Origin: Mycobacterium cookii
Lineage (GTDB): Bacteria > Actinomycetota > Actinomycetes > Mycobacteriales > Mycobacteriaceae
Direction of reading: 5' to 3'
DNA length: 64,000 nucleotides
NCBI RefSeq assembly: GCF_010727945.1
Contig: NZ_AP022569.1
Coordinates: 1,612,001 to 1,676,000, forward strand
Made by a program: the position numbers and the translations under genes. Below are positions 50,756 to 59,710 of this stretch, in pieces. The notes beneath the pieces were generated by a model. That model had not been told where the DNA came from and searched no databases. It saw nothing but the letters and a program-made list of their open reading frames with translations. Numbering within the stretch: position 1 is the first letter of the stretch; each line of letters begins with the position of its first letter.

Positions 50756-51376
50756 ATGGCAGCGTCTGCTCCGGTCCACCAGGCGAATCGCCGCAGTCGA
50801 CGAAAGTCGGACCGGCGCTTGCAACTGCTGGCCGCCGCCGAGCGGCTGTTCGCCGAACGCGGGTTCCTAGCGGTAAGGCTCGAAGACATCGGCGCAGCGG
50901 CGGGAGTCAGCGGCCCGGCGATCTACCGCCACTTCTCCAGCAAGGAGGCGCTGCTGGTCGAGTTGTTGGTGGGCATCAGCACCCGCCTGCTCGCCGGCGC
51001 GCAAGACGTCCGGTCGCGCGAAACCGACGCCGCGGCGGCGCTGGACGGCCTGATCGACTTCCATCTCGACTTCGCCCTGGGCGAGCCGGATCTCATCCGG
51101 ATTCAAGACCGCGACCTCGCCTATCTGCCGACAGCTGCCGAACGTCAGGTGCGACGGGCCCAGCGCCAGTACGTCGAGGTATGGGTCGGAGTCCTGCGCG
51201 AGCTCGACCCAAAGCTTGCCGAAACCGACGCCCGGCTGATGGCGCACGCCGTCTTCGGTCTGCTCAACTCCACTCCACACAGCCTGAAGCCCGCCGACGG
51301 CAAGGCGGCGCGAGCCGGCCGATCGCGCGCGGTAATGCGGGCGATGACGGTCGCCGCGCTGACCACCACCCGTTAA
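50756..51376 (+). CDS. bkaR: TetR-family repressor BkaR
   Basis: A 206-residue regulator. The N-terminal helix-turn-helix spans about residues 22-66, with LLAAAERLFAERGFLAVRLE leading to GVSGPAIYRHFSSKEALL; the rest is a helical ligand-binding domain. Divergent from the branched-chain catabolic operon and equivalent to Rv2506, reported as the repressor of branched-chain keto-acid metabolism. The ligand is likely a CoA thioester of the pathway, not established here. Start ATG at 50756 after AGGAGG. The nested palindrome at 50690-50738 is 18 bp upstream, so it probably controls its own synthesis. Confidence 0.9.
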   Translation: MAASAPVHQANRRSRRKSDRRLQLLAAAERLFAERGFLAVRLEDIGAAAGVSGPAIYRHFSSKEALLVELLVGISTRLLAGAQDVRSRETDAAAALDGLIDFHLDFALGEPDLIRIQDRDLAYLPTAAERQVRRAQRQYVEVWVGVLRELDPKLAETDARLMAHAVFGLLNSTPHSLKPADGKAARAGRSRAVMRAMTVAALTTTR

Positions 51377-51459
51377 CCGGCCGTTCGAATTAATACTGGT
51401 CATCGAATGTATCGGCGGCGACACCAACGCTGCAGGTACCCTGCAGCCATGAGGTGGGT

Positions 51460-52215
51460 ATGAGCGATCGACGTCATCCCGAGCACACCCGTTCGTCCCA
51501 AGAGTGGACTGACCAAACCCAACGCATACGTCAGCCGTACCCGCAGTACACCGACCCCGCCTACAGCGGCCAGTCGTATTACCCGCCGCCGCGTTACACC
51601 GGCTCGCCCGCCGACCCGAACGGGGCCAACCCGACCGACAAGCTGCCGCAATATTGGCTTCAGGGTCAGCCCCCACCCAGTCAGCCACCCGAGGAGCCCA
51701 CACCCGACCGGCCGAAGGCGCCGCGCTGGCTGTGGATCGTCGCGGCGGCCGCGGTGATCCTGGTCGTCGGGCTGGTCATCGCTCTGGTCATCGCCAACGG
51801 CACCGCCAGAAAGCAGACGGCGGTGCCGCCACTCCCGTCGATGCCGAGTTCGCAGAGCCCGTCGTCGACGTCTTCGGCGTCACCTCCGCCGTCGGCCAGT
51901 ACGTCCGAGCCGAGGCCCACCGAGTCCAGCCCGCCCCCCAATGCCGGGGCGATGCAGGCCGTGTTCTACAACGTCACCGGCCAGGGCCGCGCCATCAGCA
52001 TCACGTATGTGGACAACGACGGGATGATGCAGACCGAGTTCAACGTCCCTTTGCCGTGGAGCAAGCAGGTCAGCATGGCGACCAGTGAAACCACGTCGCC
52101 GACGGTGACGATCGTGAACATCGGTCACGACGTCACCTGTTCGGTGACCGTGGACGGCGTGCAGATCAACGAGCGCACCGGCGTCGGCCTCACGGTGTGC
52201 AACGGGTCCGGTTAG
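51460..52215 (+). CDS. Proline-rich single-pass membrane protein (Rv2507-like)
   Basis: A 251-residue protein in three parts: an N-terminal cytoplasmic region rich in Pro, Tyr and Gln (residues 1-90), one transmembrane helix (PRWLWIVAAAAVILVVGLVI begins near residue 87), and an outside region with a Pro/Ser-rich stalk followed by a compact beta domain (VFYNVTGQGRAISITYVDND near residue 167) with two Cys. The last domain is similar in pattern to the MmpS C-terminal domain, though no mmpL gene is adjacent. Start ATG 51460 or GTG 51454. Convergent with the next gene, 5 bp between stops. Confidence 0.78.
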   Translation: MSDRRHPEHTRSSQEWTDQTQRIRQPYPQYTDPAYSGQSYYPPPRYTGSPADPNGANPTDKLPQYWLQGQPPPSQPPEEPTPDRPKAPRWLWIVAAAAVILVVGLVIALVIANGTARKQTAVPPLPSMPSSQSPSSTSSASPPPSASTSEPRPTESSPPPNAGAMQAVFYNVTGQGRAISITYVDNDGMMQTEFNVPLPWSKQVSMATSETTSPTVTIVNIGHDVTCSVTVDGVQINERTGVGLTVCNGSG

Positions 52216-52220
52216 ACAGC

Positions 52221-53570
52221 TCAACCGACGTCGGCAACGGGGATTCGGTGCGGCGCTCGCACCATCAGCAGGCCGATCAGCCCTCCGGCCATCACCAGAC
52301 ACAGCCCGCCCATCCCGGCGCGTACGGCCCCGAACACGTCGACGAAGACCGAGAACAACCACGGCGCCACGAACGACACCGCACGACCCGTCATCGTGTA
52401 GAGGCCGAACGCCACACCCTCTTTTCCGGCGCTGGACATCCGCAGCAACAGGGTCCGCGCCGACGCCTGCGCGGGCCCGATGAACAGGCACAGCAGCAGC
52501 CCGGTCGCCCAGAACGCGCGCGGACCCGACAGCGCCATCATGGCGAGGCCGGCCGCGATGATGCTGGCCAACGACCCGACGATGACCGGTTTGGACCCGA
52601 TCCGGTCGTCCAGGAATCCACCGAACACCGCGCCCAGCGCCGCCACCACGCTCGCGGCCACCCCGAAGATCAGCACGTCGGCCGGCGAGATTCCGTATGC
52701 GTTGACGCCGAGCACGCCGCCGAACGTGAACACGCCTGCCAGACCGTCCCGAAAGACCGCCGCGGCCAGCAGGTAATAGACCAGGTTGCGGTCGCGGTGC
52801 CATTCGCCGACCAAGTCCTGCCAGAGCCTGCGGTAACCGCCCAGCACGCCCCGGGCGGAACTGACGGTGTCCGCCGGCGCCGGCAGGTTGTGCGCGGTCA
52901 GCAGCAGCGGCGTCGCCAGCACCGCGAACCATCCGGCCGCCAGCAGCATCGCGATGCGGACGTTCATGCCGTCGCCGACCGACAGTTGCAGGAATCCGCG
53001 GGTGGGACCCTTGCCGTCAATGCAGCCGAAATAGACCAGCAGCAACAGGCCGACACTGCCGATGAATGCCGCGGACAGGCCGAAGCCGGAGATCCGGCCG
53101 GAGTTCTGCGGGGTCGTGAGCTGACGCAGCATCGCGTTGTACGGGACGCTGGCCAGGTCGCCGCACGCCGCGCCCAAGGCGAGCAACGCCAAACCCAGCC
53201 ACAGGTATTCGGGGCGCTCGCGGACCAGGCTCATGGCACTGACCAACCCCACCACCAGGCTGGTGAGCACGGTGAGAGTGAGGCGGCGGCGCCGCGGATC
53301 TTCGACCCACACGCCGATCACCGGCGCCAGCACAGCGATGGTCACCCCGGCGATCGCCAACGCGCGGCCCAGCCAACTTGCCGGCGTCGCGCCGCCGGGC
53401 AAACCCTTGCCTACAGCGCCGGTCAGATACACCGAGAACACGAATGTCACCACGACCGCGCTGACCCCGGCCGAACCGGTGTCCCACACCGCCCACGCCA
53501 GCACCTGCGACCGCTTGGCTCCGCCCGGAGCGTCACTGCTGATTTCAGCCATCGTTGGTCTGTCTACCAT
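52221..53570 (-). CDS. MFS transporter of UMF1 type (Rv2508c-like)
   Basis: A 449-residue membrane protein with 11-12 hydrophobic segments. The N-terminal WAVWDTGSAG and the SVPYNAMLRQLT segment near residue 152 are typical of the UMF1/vacuole-effluxer-like MFS group. Substrate unknown. The first ATG at 53568-53570 overlaps the likely -10 element of the divergent cmrA gene; an internal ATG at 53550-53552 (MAEISSD) may be the real start and would give 443 residues. Corresponds to Rv2508c. Confidence 0.8.
   Translation of the reverse strand: MVDRPTMAEISSDAPGGAKRSQVLAWAVWDTGSAGVSAVVVTFVFSVYLTGAVGKGLPGGATPASWLGRALAIAGVTIAVLAPVIGVWVEDPRRRRLTLTVLTSLVVGLVSAMSLVRERPEYLWLGLALLALGAACGDLASVPYNAMLRQLTTPQNSGRISGFGLSAAFIGSVGLLLLVYFGCIDGKGPTRGFLQLSVGDGMNVRIAMLLAAGWFAVLATPLLLTAHNLPAPADTVSSARGVLGGYRRLWQDLVGEWHRDRNLVYYLLAAAVFRDGLAGVFTFGGVLGVNAYGISPADVLIFGVAASVVAALGAVFGGFLDDRIGSKPVIVGSLASIIAAGLAMMALSGPRAFWATGLLLCLFIGPAQASARTLLLRMSSAGKEGVAFGLYTMTGRAVSFVAPWLFSVFVDVFGAVRAGMGGLCLVMAGGLIGLLMVRAPHRIPVADVG
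53565..53570 (+). promoter_or_regulatory. -10 element for leaderless cmrA transcript
   Basis: TACCAT matches TANNNT exactly and ends 6 nt before the cmrA ATG (53577). There is no ribosome binding site in the space. The spacing puts the transcription start on the A of the ATG, as in mycobacterial leaderless mRNAs. It also overlaps the annotated ATG of the divergent MFS gene, an argument for the MFS internal start. Confidence 0.5.
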
Positions 53571-53576
53571 TGGCGC

Positions 53577-54380
53577 ATGCCGGTACCCGCCCCCAGTCCT
53601 GACGCCCGCGCCGTTGTAACCGGAGCTTCACAGAACATCGGCGAAGCTCTGGCCACCGAGTTGGCCGCTCGCGGCCACGGCCTGATCATCACGGCGCGCC
53701 GTGAGGACCTGCTCAACAAGCTGGCCGACCGCCTCACCGAGAAGTACGGCGTCACAGTCGAGGTGTGTCCGGCCGACCTCGCCGACACAGGAGAACGCGC
53801 GAAGCTGGTCGACGAGTTGGCCACCCGAAATATCTCGATCCTGTGCGCCAACGCCGGCACCGCGACGTTCGGTTCGGTGTCGACGCTCGACGCGTCGACC
53901 GAGCGGGCTCAGGTACAGCTCAACGCGGTCGCGGTACACGACCTGGTGCTCGCGGTGTTGCCGGGGATGATCGAGCGCAAGGCCGGCGGGATCTTGATTT
54001 CCGGTTCGGCAGCAGGTAATTCGCCGATCCCCTACAACGCGACCTATGCCGCCACCAAGGCGTTCGCGAACACCTTCAGTGAGTCGCTGCGTGGCGAACT
54101 GCGTAAGACGGGCGTGCACGTCACCGTGCTGGCGCCCGGCCCGGTCCGTACCGATCTGCCGGACGATTCCGAGGCCTCGATTGTGGAGAAGCTGGTGCCG
54201 GACTTTCTGTGGATCTCCACCGAGTACACCGCGAAAAAGTCGTTGGACGCGTTGGCGCGCAACAAAATGCGTGTGGTGCCCGGCGTGACGTCCAAGGCGA
54301 TGTCGGTCGCGAGTCAATACGCGCCGCGGGCCATCGTGGCGCCGATCGTCGGAAGCTTCTACAAGAAGATGGGTGGCTGA
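53577..54380 (+). CDS. cmrA: Mycolate reductase CmrA (SDR family)
   Basis: NADPH-dependent short-chain dehydrogenase that reduces the 3-oxo group of mycolic acid precursors in the last step of mycolate synthesis. The 267-residue protein has the cofactor motif TGASQNIG (15-22), the conserved CANAG at residues near 98, catalytic Ser in ISGSAAGN, and YxxxK in TYAATK. It is highly similar in pattern to Rv2509 and its M. smegmatis and Corynebacterium homologues, whose mutants accumulate unreduced mycolates. Presence marks the organism as a mycolate producer. Converges on the next gene with 1 bp between stops. Confidence 0.9.
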   Translation: MPVPAPSPDARAVVTGASQNIGEALATELAARGHGLIITARREDLLNKLADRLTEKYGVTVEVCPADLADTGERAKLVDELATRNISILCANAGTATFGSVSTLDASTERAQVQLNAVAVHDLVLAVLPGMIERKAGGILISGSAAGNSPIPYNATYAATKAFANTFSESLRGELRKTGVHVTVLAPGPVRTDLPDDSEASIVEKLVPDFLWISTEYTAKKSLDALARNKMRVVPGVTSKAMSVASQYAPRAIVAPIVGSFYKKMGG

Positions 54381-54381
54381 T

Positions 54382-55911
54382 CTACCGGCGTCGGTTGTAC
54401 GAGTTGACGATGCTGCGAGCGAGCTGGGGCGCAAACGCCCTGATGAAAGTCAGAAAGCCCTTACTGTTCACTAATCGAATGAACCAGCCCGGCTTCTTCG
54501 CGGCTTCGGGCGCCGACTTCGATCCCGCCTGAGCCGGCTGATTGGCTTGAGCCTCAGCCTTTTTGGCTTGGATTTTCTCGTAAGCCGATTCACGGTCGAC
54601 GGTCTTGCCGTATTTCTGTTGCAGCTGGCTGGATTTGGCTGCCGCGCTGATCGCCTCGTCGCCGATGGCGGCCATCAGCGAGCGAGGTGAGCGCAACCTG
54701 GTCCAGGCGACCGGTGTCGGCGCGCCCCGCTCCGACAACACCGTGACGACCGCTTCTCCGATGCCCAGCGACGTCAGCGCCGAAGCAAGGTCGTAGACAT
54801 CGGTTTTCGGATAGGTCCGGACGGTTCGGGTCAGAGCTTTCTGGTCGTCGGGCGTAAAGGCGCGCAGCGCATGCTGAATGCGCGCGCCGAGTTGCGACAG
54901 CACGTCGTTGGGGATGTCGGTGGGCAGCTGGGTGCAAAAGAATACGCCGACACCGCGGGAGCGGATCAGCTTGACGGTCTGTTCGACCTGATCCAGGAAT
55001 GCCTTCGACGCGTCGGAGAACAGCAGGTGCGCCTCGTCGAAGAAGAACACCAGCTTGGGCTTGTCGATGTCGCCGACCTCGGGCAGCGACTTGAACAACG
55101 TGGACAACACCCACATCAAGAAGGTGGAGAACAGCACCGGGCGGGCCGCCTGGTCGCCGAGCTCGAGCAGCGAGATCCGGCCGTGGCCGCCCTCGACGCT
55201 CAACAGGTCTTTGGGATCGAGTTCCGGCTCACCGAAAAACGTGTCCCCGCCCTCGGCTTCGAGGTTGACCAGCGCGCGCAAGATCACCCCGGCTGTCTGC
55301 GCCGAAACACCACCCAGCGATTTCAGCTCAACCTTGCCCTCGTCGCTGGTCAGATAGCTGATCACCTCACGCAGGTCAGCCAGGTTCAGCAGCTCATAAT
55401 TCTTGTCCTGGGCCCAGTGGAAGATCAGCCCGAGCGTCGACTCCTGAGTACTGTTGAGCCCCAACACCTTCGACAGCAGAATTGGGCCGAAGCTGGCGAT
55501 CGTGGCCCGGACCGGGACGCCGATTCCCTTGGTGCCCAGCGACAGGAACTCCACCGGGAAACCGCTCGGCTGCCAGTTGTCACCGGTTTCCTTCGCGCGT
55601 GCGGTGACTCTGTCACTGCTCTCACCGGGCTTCGACAAGCCGGATAGGTCGCCCTTCACGTCGGCCATCAGCACCGGCACACCCGCCGCCGAGAGTTGCT
55701 CGGCGATCACCTGCAGGGTCTTGGTCTTGCCGGTGCCGGTCGCGCCGGCCACCAGGCCGTGCCGGTTGACCGTGGCCAGCGGAATGCGGATCTGCGCGGT
55801 CGGGTCAGCTGTGTCGTCCACAACCACAGTCCCCAACTCCAAGGCCTCGCCTTGAACGGCGTAGCCCTTGGCGATCTGCTTTGCGGGGGTATCGGTCGAT
55901 TCAGTGCTCAT
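54382..55911 (-). CDS. HerA-like ATPase with DUF853 domain (Rv2510c-like)
   Basis: A 509-residue P-loop ATPase. Walker A is [12 protein letters not shown] (near residue 58), Walker B the hydrophobic stretch [13 protein letters not shown], and [11 protein letters not shown] follows, all marks of the DUF853/HerA-type helicase-like group. A Lys/Gln/Ala-rich tail ([16 protein letters not shown]) ends the protein. Members are single-gene ATPases often thought to pump DNA or remodel complexes; the role in mycobacteria is unknown. The ATG at 55909-55911 is chosen because GGAGAGG precedes it and the family begins there. Confidence 0.85.
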   Translation of the reverse strand: MSTESTDTPAKQIAKGYAVQGEALELGTVVVDDTADPTAQIRIPLATVNRHGLVAGATGTGKTKTLQVIAEQLSAAGVPVLMADVKGDLSGLSKPGESSDRVTARAKETGDNWQPSGFPVEFLSLGTKGIGVPVRATIASFGPILLSKVLGLNSTQESTLGLIFHWAQDKNYELLNLADLREVISYLTSDEGKVELKSLGGVSAQTAGVILRALVNLEAEGGDTFFGEPELDPKDLLSVEGGHGRISLLELGDQAARPVLFSTFLMWVLSTLFKSLPEVGDIDKPKLVFFFDEAHLLFSDASKAFLDQVEQTVKLIRSRGVGVFFCTQLPTDIPNDVLSQLGARIQHALRAFTPDDQKALTRTVRTYPKTDVYDLASALTSLGIGEAVVTVLSERGAPTPVAWTRLRSPRSLMAAIGDEAISAAAKSSQLQQKYGKTVDRESAYEKIQAKKAEAQANQPAQAGSKSAPEAAKKPGWFIRLVNSKGFLTFIRAFAPQLARSIVNSYNRRR

Positions 55912-56005
55912 AGGCCATGCCTCTCCCCTGAAAGTCGTGGTCTCGATCACGCTCGACCTTACTGGTTGCTGACGCGCTCAGCCGGGGTGGCTGCGGCCCG
56001 CCAGC

Positions 56006-56011
56006 TAACTT
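56006..56011 (+). promoter_or_regulatory. -10 element for leaderless orn transcript
   Basis: TAACTT matches TANNNT and ends 8 nt before the GTG at 56020. No ribosome binding site is present. It supports translation starting at 56020 on a leaderless mRNA, rather than at the GTG nine bases further on. Confidence 0.4.
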
Positions 56012-56019
56012 TGCCTACT

Positions 56020-56643
56020 GTGAACGCTGTGCGGGACCAACTGGTGTGGATCGACTGCGAGATGACCGGGCTGGATCTGAGCGCGGACAAGTTGATCGAG
56101 ATCGCCGTCCTGGTGACCGATGCCGAGCTCAACGTTCTCGGCGACGGCGTCGACGTGGTGATTCACGCCGAGGACGCCGCGTTGTCGTCGATGGCCGCGG
56201 TGGTCACCGATATGCACACCAGCTCCGGCCTCATCGAGGAGGTCCGCGCGTCCACGGTGGATCTGGCAACAGCCGAGGCGGCGGTGCTCGACTACATCCG
56301 CCAACACGTCAAGCAAGCGAAAACGGCACCGCTGGCGGGCAACTCGATCGCCACCGACCGCGGTTTCATCGCCCGCGACATGCCCACTCTGGACTCGTTC
56401 CTGCACTACCGAATGGTCGATGTGAGCTCCATCAAAGAGTTGTGCCGTCGTTGGTATCCGCGCATCTACTACGGCCAGCCGGCCAAAGGCCTGGCGCATC
56501 GGGCGCTGGCCGACATTCAGGAGTCCATCCGCGAACTGCAGTACTACCGGCGCACCGCATTCGTGGCGCCACCAGGCCCTACGACCAGCGAAATTGCGAC
56601 GGTCGCCGACGAACTCGGGGTTCCGTCAGCCGACGCGGAGTAA
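56020..56643 (+). CDS. orn: Oligoribonuclease Orn
   Basis: 3'-5' exoribonuclease of the DEDDh family that completes degradation of RNA to mononucleotides and clears pGpG-type dinucleotides. All four acidic residues are in place: [11 protein letters not shown] (Asp and Glu), NSIATDRGF (Asp) and the C-terminal HRALADI (His and Asp). The 207-residue protein starts at GTG 56020, or 56029 for the tighter family start. Corresponds to Rv2511. It diverges from the DUF853 gene across 108 bp. Confidence 0.93.
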   Translation: MNAVRDQLVWIDCEMTGLDLSADKLIEIAVLVTDAELNVLGDGVDVVIHAEDAALSSMAAVVTDMHTSSGLIEEVRASTVDLATAEAAVLDYIRQHVKQAKTAPLAGNSIATDRGFIARDMPTLDSFLHYRMVDVSSIKELCRRWYPRIYYGQPAKGLAHRALADIQESIRELQYYRRTAFVAPPGPTTSEIATVADELGVPSADAE

Positions 56644-56710
56644 ATCGATTCGGCTGCCGGGGACCCGAGCCGCTAAGATCGACGTCGCCGCTTCTCACGA
56701 GGCGGCCACG

Positions 56711-56786
56711 GTGGGTGTAGTTCAGTTGGTAGAGCGTCAGGTTGTGATCCTGAATGTCGCGGGTTCGAGTCCCGTCACTCACCCCA
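56711..56786 (+). tRNA. tRNA-His (anticodon GTG)
   Basis: Acceptor GTGGGTG/CACTCAC with one G-T pair. A G at 56710 and C at 56783 supply the extra G-1:C73 pair of histidine tRNAs. Anticodon stem TCAGG/CCTGA encloses TTGTGAT, giving anticodon GTG. The CCA end is encoded at 56784-56786, unlike the other tRNAs in this window. A strong hairpin follows directly. Confidence 0.95.
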
Positions 56787-56790
56787 ACGG

Positions 56791-56832
56791 AAACACCGCC
56801 CCACCTGCGTTATTGCGGGTGGGGCGGTGTTT
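56791..56832 (+). terminator. Strong hairpin downstream of tRNA-His
   Basis: Perfect 15-bp stem of AAACACCGCCCCACC (56791-56805) and its complement (56818-56832) with a 12-nt loop. It begins 4 nt after the tRNA-His CCA end. There is no long T-run afterwards (only TTT within the stem end), so it is an I-shaped mycobacterial-type terminator and may work in both directions. Confidence 0.8.
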
Positions 56833-57097
56833 GAATTCCGGTTCATCGAGCGGGCCACGCAACAAGCGGTCATGAAGGCACTGTGCCTCAAGCGTTCTTG
56901 AGCCAACTTCCGGAAATCTGAATTGACTGCCGCGTCAGACTTTCTACCGCCTCAGACGGAAGCTCAGGTCCCGGGCGTAAGCTTGGCGGTCGGAAGGGCC
57001 GGTGGTGTGCTCCCTCGTGCGACAGTCTTCTCAGGTAAAGAAACTCAAGCCCTGGTAGCTGCCCCGGTCCTTCCCCTCGCGGTGAATTCCCCCAGCG
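56833..57097. other. Intergenic stretch with no identified feature
   Basis: About 265 bp between the tRNA-His hairpin and a small minus-strand reading frame. The plus-strand frame that runs through it codes a Pro/Arg-rich sequence without family resemblance. I see no repeat, RNA or promoter I can support. Confidence 0.3.
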
Positions 57098-57247
57098 TCA
57101 GGAGAGTTGAGCGGCCCCTGAGCGTGCGGCCACTCTGCGCATCTCCAATTCGAAACCCGCTTCCGCGGCGTAGCCGACGGCAACGGCGGCGATACCGACC
57201 ACGCGCCAGAGGAGGTCGCGGACGGTGCGACTGAGGGTTTCGCTCAC
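57098..57247 (-). CDS. Possible small membrane-associated protein
   Basis: A 49-residue frame that starts at GTG (57245-57247) and ends at TGA. Third codon positions are nearly all G or C, as in real genes here. Residues 14-29 (WRVVGIAAVAVGYAAE) could form one membrane helix, flanked by Arg-rich ends. No homologue recognised. A ribosome binding site is not obvious. It could be an orphan small protein or chance; confidence is low. Confidence 0.35.
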   Translation of the reverse strand: MSETLSRTVRDLLWRVVGIAAVAVGYAAEAGFELEMRRVAARSGAAQLS

Positions 57248-57347
57248 GCCATCAGGTTAAGAGCGCGCGGGCATTCCAGACCTCATGAATACTCGGCGTG
57301 GCGAATTTCGTTGCGGAACAACAGGTATCAAGAACCTGATCAGCGGG

Positions 57348-58562
57348 TTACGTCTTGGCGTTGCCGGCGCGCCACTGATCCCAGGGAATGTTCCAGTCCC
57401 CCAGTCCTTCGGTGCCCGACAACGGCGGCCCGATGGTGTTGAGCACCTCGACGATGTCACCGCGCTTGGTGTGTTCGAAGAACCATTGCGCGTTGCTGGG
57501 ACTCACATTCAGACAGCCGTGGCTGGTGTTGGTGTGGCCCTGCGCGCCCACCGACCACGGTGCCGAATGCACGAACACACCGCTGTAGGACATCTGCGTG
57601 GCGAAATCGACTTCGGTGCGATATCCGTTGGGCGAGTTCACCGGAACGCCGTAGGTCGACGAGTCCATGATCATGTGCGCGAACCGCACACCGAGGATGT
57701 AGGTGCCGCTGGCGGTGGGAGTGCTGTCCTTGCCCATCGATGTCGGCATGGTCTTGACCACCTCGCCGTTGACCCGCACGGTCACCATCTTGGTGTTGTC
57801 GTCGGCGGTCGCGATGACTTCGTCGCCGATGGTGAAGTGGGTGCGTGCGTTGTCCTCGCCGAAGACTCCGTCACCCAGGTCGACGCCGTAGGTGTTTACC
57901 GCGACGTTGACGTTGGTGCCCGGCTTCCAGAAATGCTCCGGGCGCCAGCGCACTTCGCGATTGTTCAGCCAGTAGAACGCGCCCTCGACGGGCGGATCGG
58001 CGGTCACCACGATGGCCTTCTCGGCGGCCTCGCGATTGGCGATGTTCTCGTCGAACTGAATCGCGACCGGCTCGCCGACGCCAACCACCTCACCGTCGCG
58101 CGGCGCTGCGTACGGCATGGTCAGGTTGTGCGGAGAGTGGGTCTGGAAGGTCAGCTGACGGGTGGCTACGCCACCGAGCCCACGGGCTTTGGCGGTCAGC
58201 GTGTAGAGCCGGTTGTAGCCGAGCTTCTCGGTGGTCGACCAGTGCACGCCGTCGCGGCTGAGCTGGCCTTCCACGGTCCCGCCGTTTGCGTTGACCATCT
58301 CGACGGAGGCCAGCACCCCGTTGTCGGCGCTGACCGTCACCGGGCTGTCTACCGCGACGCCGACGGCGCCGTCGGTCACCGACGTGGTGAGCTTCGGCAC
58401 GAGCAGGTCGTTGAATGGCGTGGCCTTGTCCATGATGGCCTTCGGCGCCGGGTTGCTGCCGCCGCTGCTGCAAGCGCCCAGGCCGAAAACGGCGAGCGGG
58501 ACCATTAGTGTGGCCAACCACACCCGGCCTGCCCACCGACGCGTTAACACCCGACCTGCCAC
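57348..58562 (-). CDS. ldtB: L,D-transpeptidase LdtB (LppS), lipoprotein
   Basis: Forms 3-3 cross-links in peptidoglycan and is the main target of carbapenems in mycobacteria. The 404-residue precursor has a signal peptide with lipobox LGAC (Cys31), two immunoglobulin-like domains (about 50-250), and the YkuD catalytic domain with SHGCLNVSP, nucleophile Cys350. The C-terminal [14 protein letters not shown] matches M. tuberculosis Rv2518c (LdtMt2). The start GTG at 58560-58562 precedes a basic N-terminus suited to lipoprotein export. Divergent from tRNA-Lys across 161 bp. Confidence 0.95.
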   Translation of the reverse strand: MAGRVLTRRWAGRVWLATLMVPLAVFGLGACSSGGSNPAPKAIMDKATPFNDLLVPKLTTSVTDGAVGVAVDSPVTVSADNGVLASVEMVNANGGTVEGQLSRDGVHWSTTEKLGYNRLYTLTAKARGLGGVATRQLTFQTHSPHNLTMPYAAPRDGEVVGVGEPVAIQFDENIANREAAEKAIVVTADPPVEGAFYWLNNREVRWRPEHFWKPGTNVNVAVNTYGVDLGDGVFGEDNARTHFTIGDEVIATADDNTKMVTVRVNGEVVKTMPTSMGKDSTPTASGTYILGVRFAHMIMDSSTYGVPVNSPNGYRTEVDFATQMSYSGVFVHSAPWSVGAQGHTNTSHGCLNVSPSNAQWFFEHTKRGDIVEVLNTIGPPLSGTEGLGDWNIPWDQWRAGNAKT

Positions 58563-58723
58563 CTGAGTTGCTTCCCCTCACGGCCCGTAATGCTGTGTTA
58601 CTGGGGAGTAGTCTAAGGCGTAGACGACTGCCAATAGTGACCAGCGACCGATCTCACGAATCACGATTTCGTCCCCCGATGGGATGGCTGTTATTGTCGC
58701 AAACGCAGTCCAGCAGGATGCAC

Positions 58724-58797
<74 letters not shown>

Positions 58798-58849
58798 TCG
58801 GTTTGACCAGGGGTTTTAGGCCAAATTAAGCCAGTTGCATCGCTGGGTT

Positions 58850-59040
58850 TTAAGCCATCTCGGCATATCCACCCTGGTTATTCGGCGTTTCGGCCCCGCA
58901 GTGCTCGCATACCCACCGGCTCACGCTCCCCGTCGGTCCCGGTCAGATCGCCGACAACCTGAATTCGGGCCAGCCAAACATGCCCGAATTCACGCAACGC
59001 GGTGAAGTGCTCAACGGTGAGGCCAACAGGCTGGTTGATC
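58850..59040 (-). pseudogene. Degraded, frameshifted phage-like coding remnant
   Basis: One minus-strand frame reads INQPVGLTVEHFTALREFGH and on through VWLARIQVVGDLTG to a TAA at 58878, without any ATG/GTG start after the DUF305 stop. A second frame picks up from a GTG at 58924, VSRWVCEHCGAETPNNQG, and ends at 58850. The second frame has a zinc-finger-like CxxC. Joining both by a single shift gives one plausible protein end. It has the look of a small mobile-element gene that lost its 5' part. Family not recognised. Confidence 0.4.
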
Positions 59041-59086
59041 CTTGGCGTTGGCCATCGCCGCCTATTTGCTTGCGCTGCAGGCGCTC

Positions 59087-59710
59087 TTACGGGTAGGCCA
59101 TCGGGGCGCTGCCGCGTTGCTTGAGGAGGAACGCCATGAAGATCACTTCCTGGCTCTGTTCATCGATCATGGCCACCGCGGTCTGGTGCACGCTGCCGGT
59201 GGAGCTGTGTTGCGTGACGTAGGCCGCCATCTCGATGCCGCCTTGGTGGTGACGCGTCATGAGTTGCAGGAACAGGACTTCGTTGTCGCGGCCTGTGGCC
59301 CGTTGTAGGAGGGTGAGGTCTGCCGGTGACGCTAGGCCAGCCATCTTGATGCCGCCACCACCCATGTGGTGACCGGTGTCAGCCGTCATCCACGCCATGG
59401 GGAGCGGCGAGACGACGGGTGCACCGGCCAGTTGAAGCCACCCCGTCATCTGTCCGATCTCGCGGAGTTGGGTGAGTCTGATCTGATCGGCCAGCGCGCG
59501 CACCTCGGGGGCTGCATCCCTGGCGACCATGTCGGACATGGTGATCGCCTGCTGATGGTGGGCCGACATGTCTTGTGCGAAGCCGATATCGGTGGCCGTC
59601 AGCGGCGTTACCGGCCCCCGTGCGAAGACAACGACCGCGACCGCGCCCACGATCGCTGCTGCGAGGAGTTGGACGATCCGGGCCGCGATCGGCTGCCAGG
59701 CTGGCGTCAT
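59087..59710 (-). CDS. DUF305 protein, membrane-anchored
   Basis: A 207-residue protein with an N-terminal transmembrane/signal segment (about 8-30) and a DUF305 helical domain outside the membrane. Characteristic His pairs are seen in MSAHHQQAITMSDMV, the GHHMGGGG loop and TRHHQGGIEMAAYV. DUF305 is a ferritin-like fold found next to copper-handling genes; metal binding is inference. The ATG at 59708-59710 overlaps the upstream gene's stop (ATGA, 4 nt); upstream codons of the frame fall inside that gene. Second gene of the island's LVIVD-DUF305 pair. Confidence 0.88.
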   Translation of the reverse strand: MTPAWQPIAARIVQLLAAAIVGAVAVVVFARGPVTPLTATDIGFAQDMSAHHQQAITMSDMVARDAAPEVRALADQIRLTQLREIGQMTGWLQLAGAPVVSPLPMAWMTADTGHHMGGGGIKMAGLASPADLTLLQRATGRDNEVLFLQLMTRHHQGGIEMAAYVTQHSSTGSVHQTAVAMIDEQSQEVIFMAFLLKQRGSAPMAYP

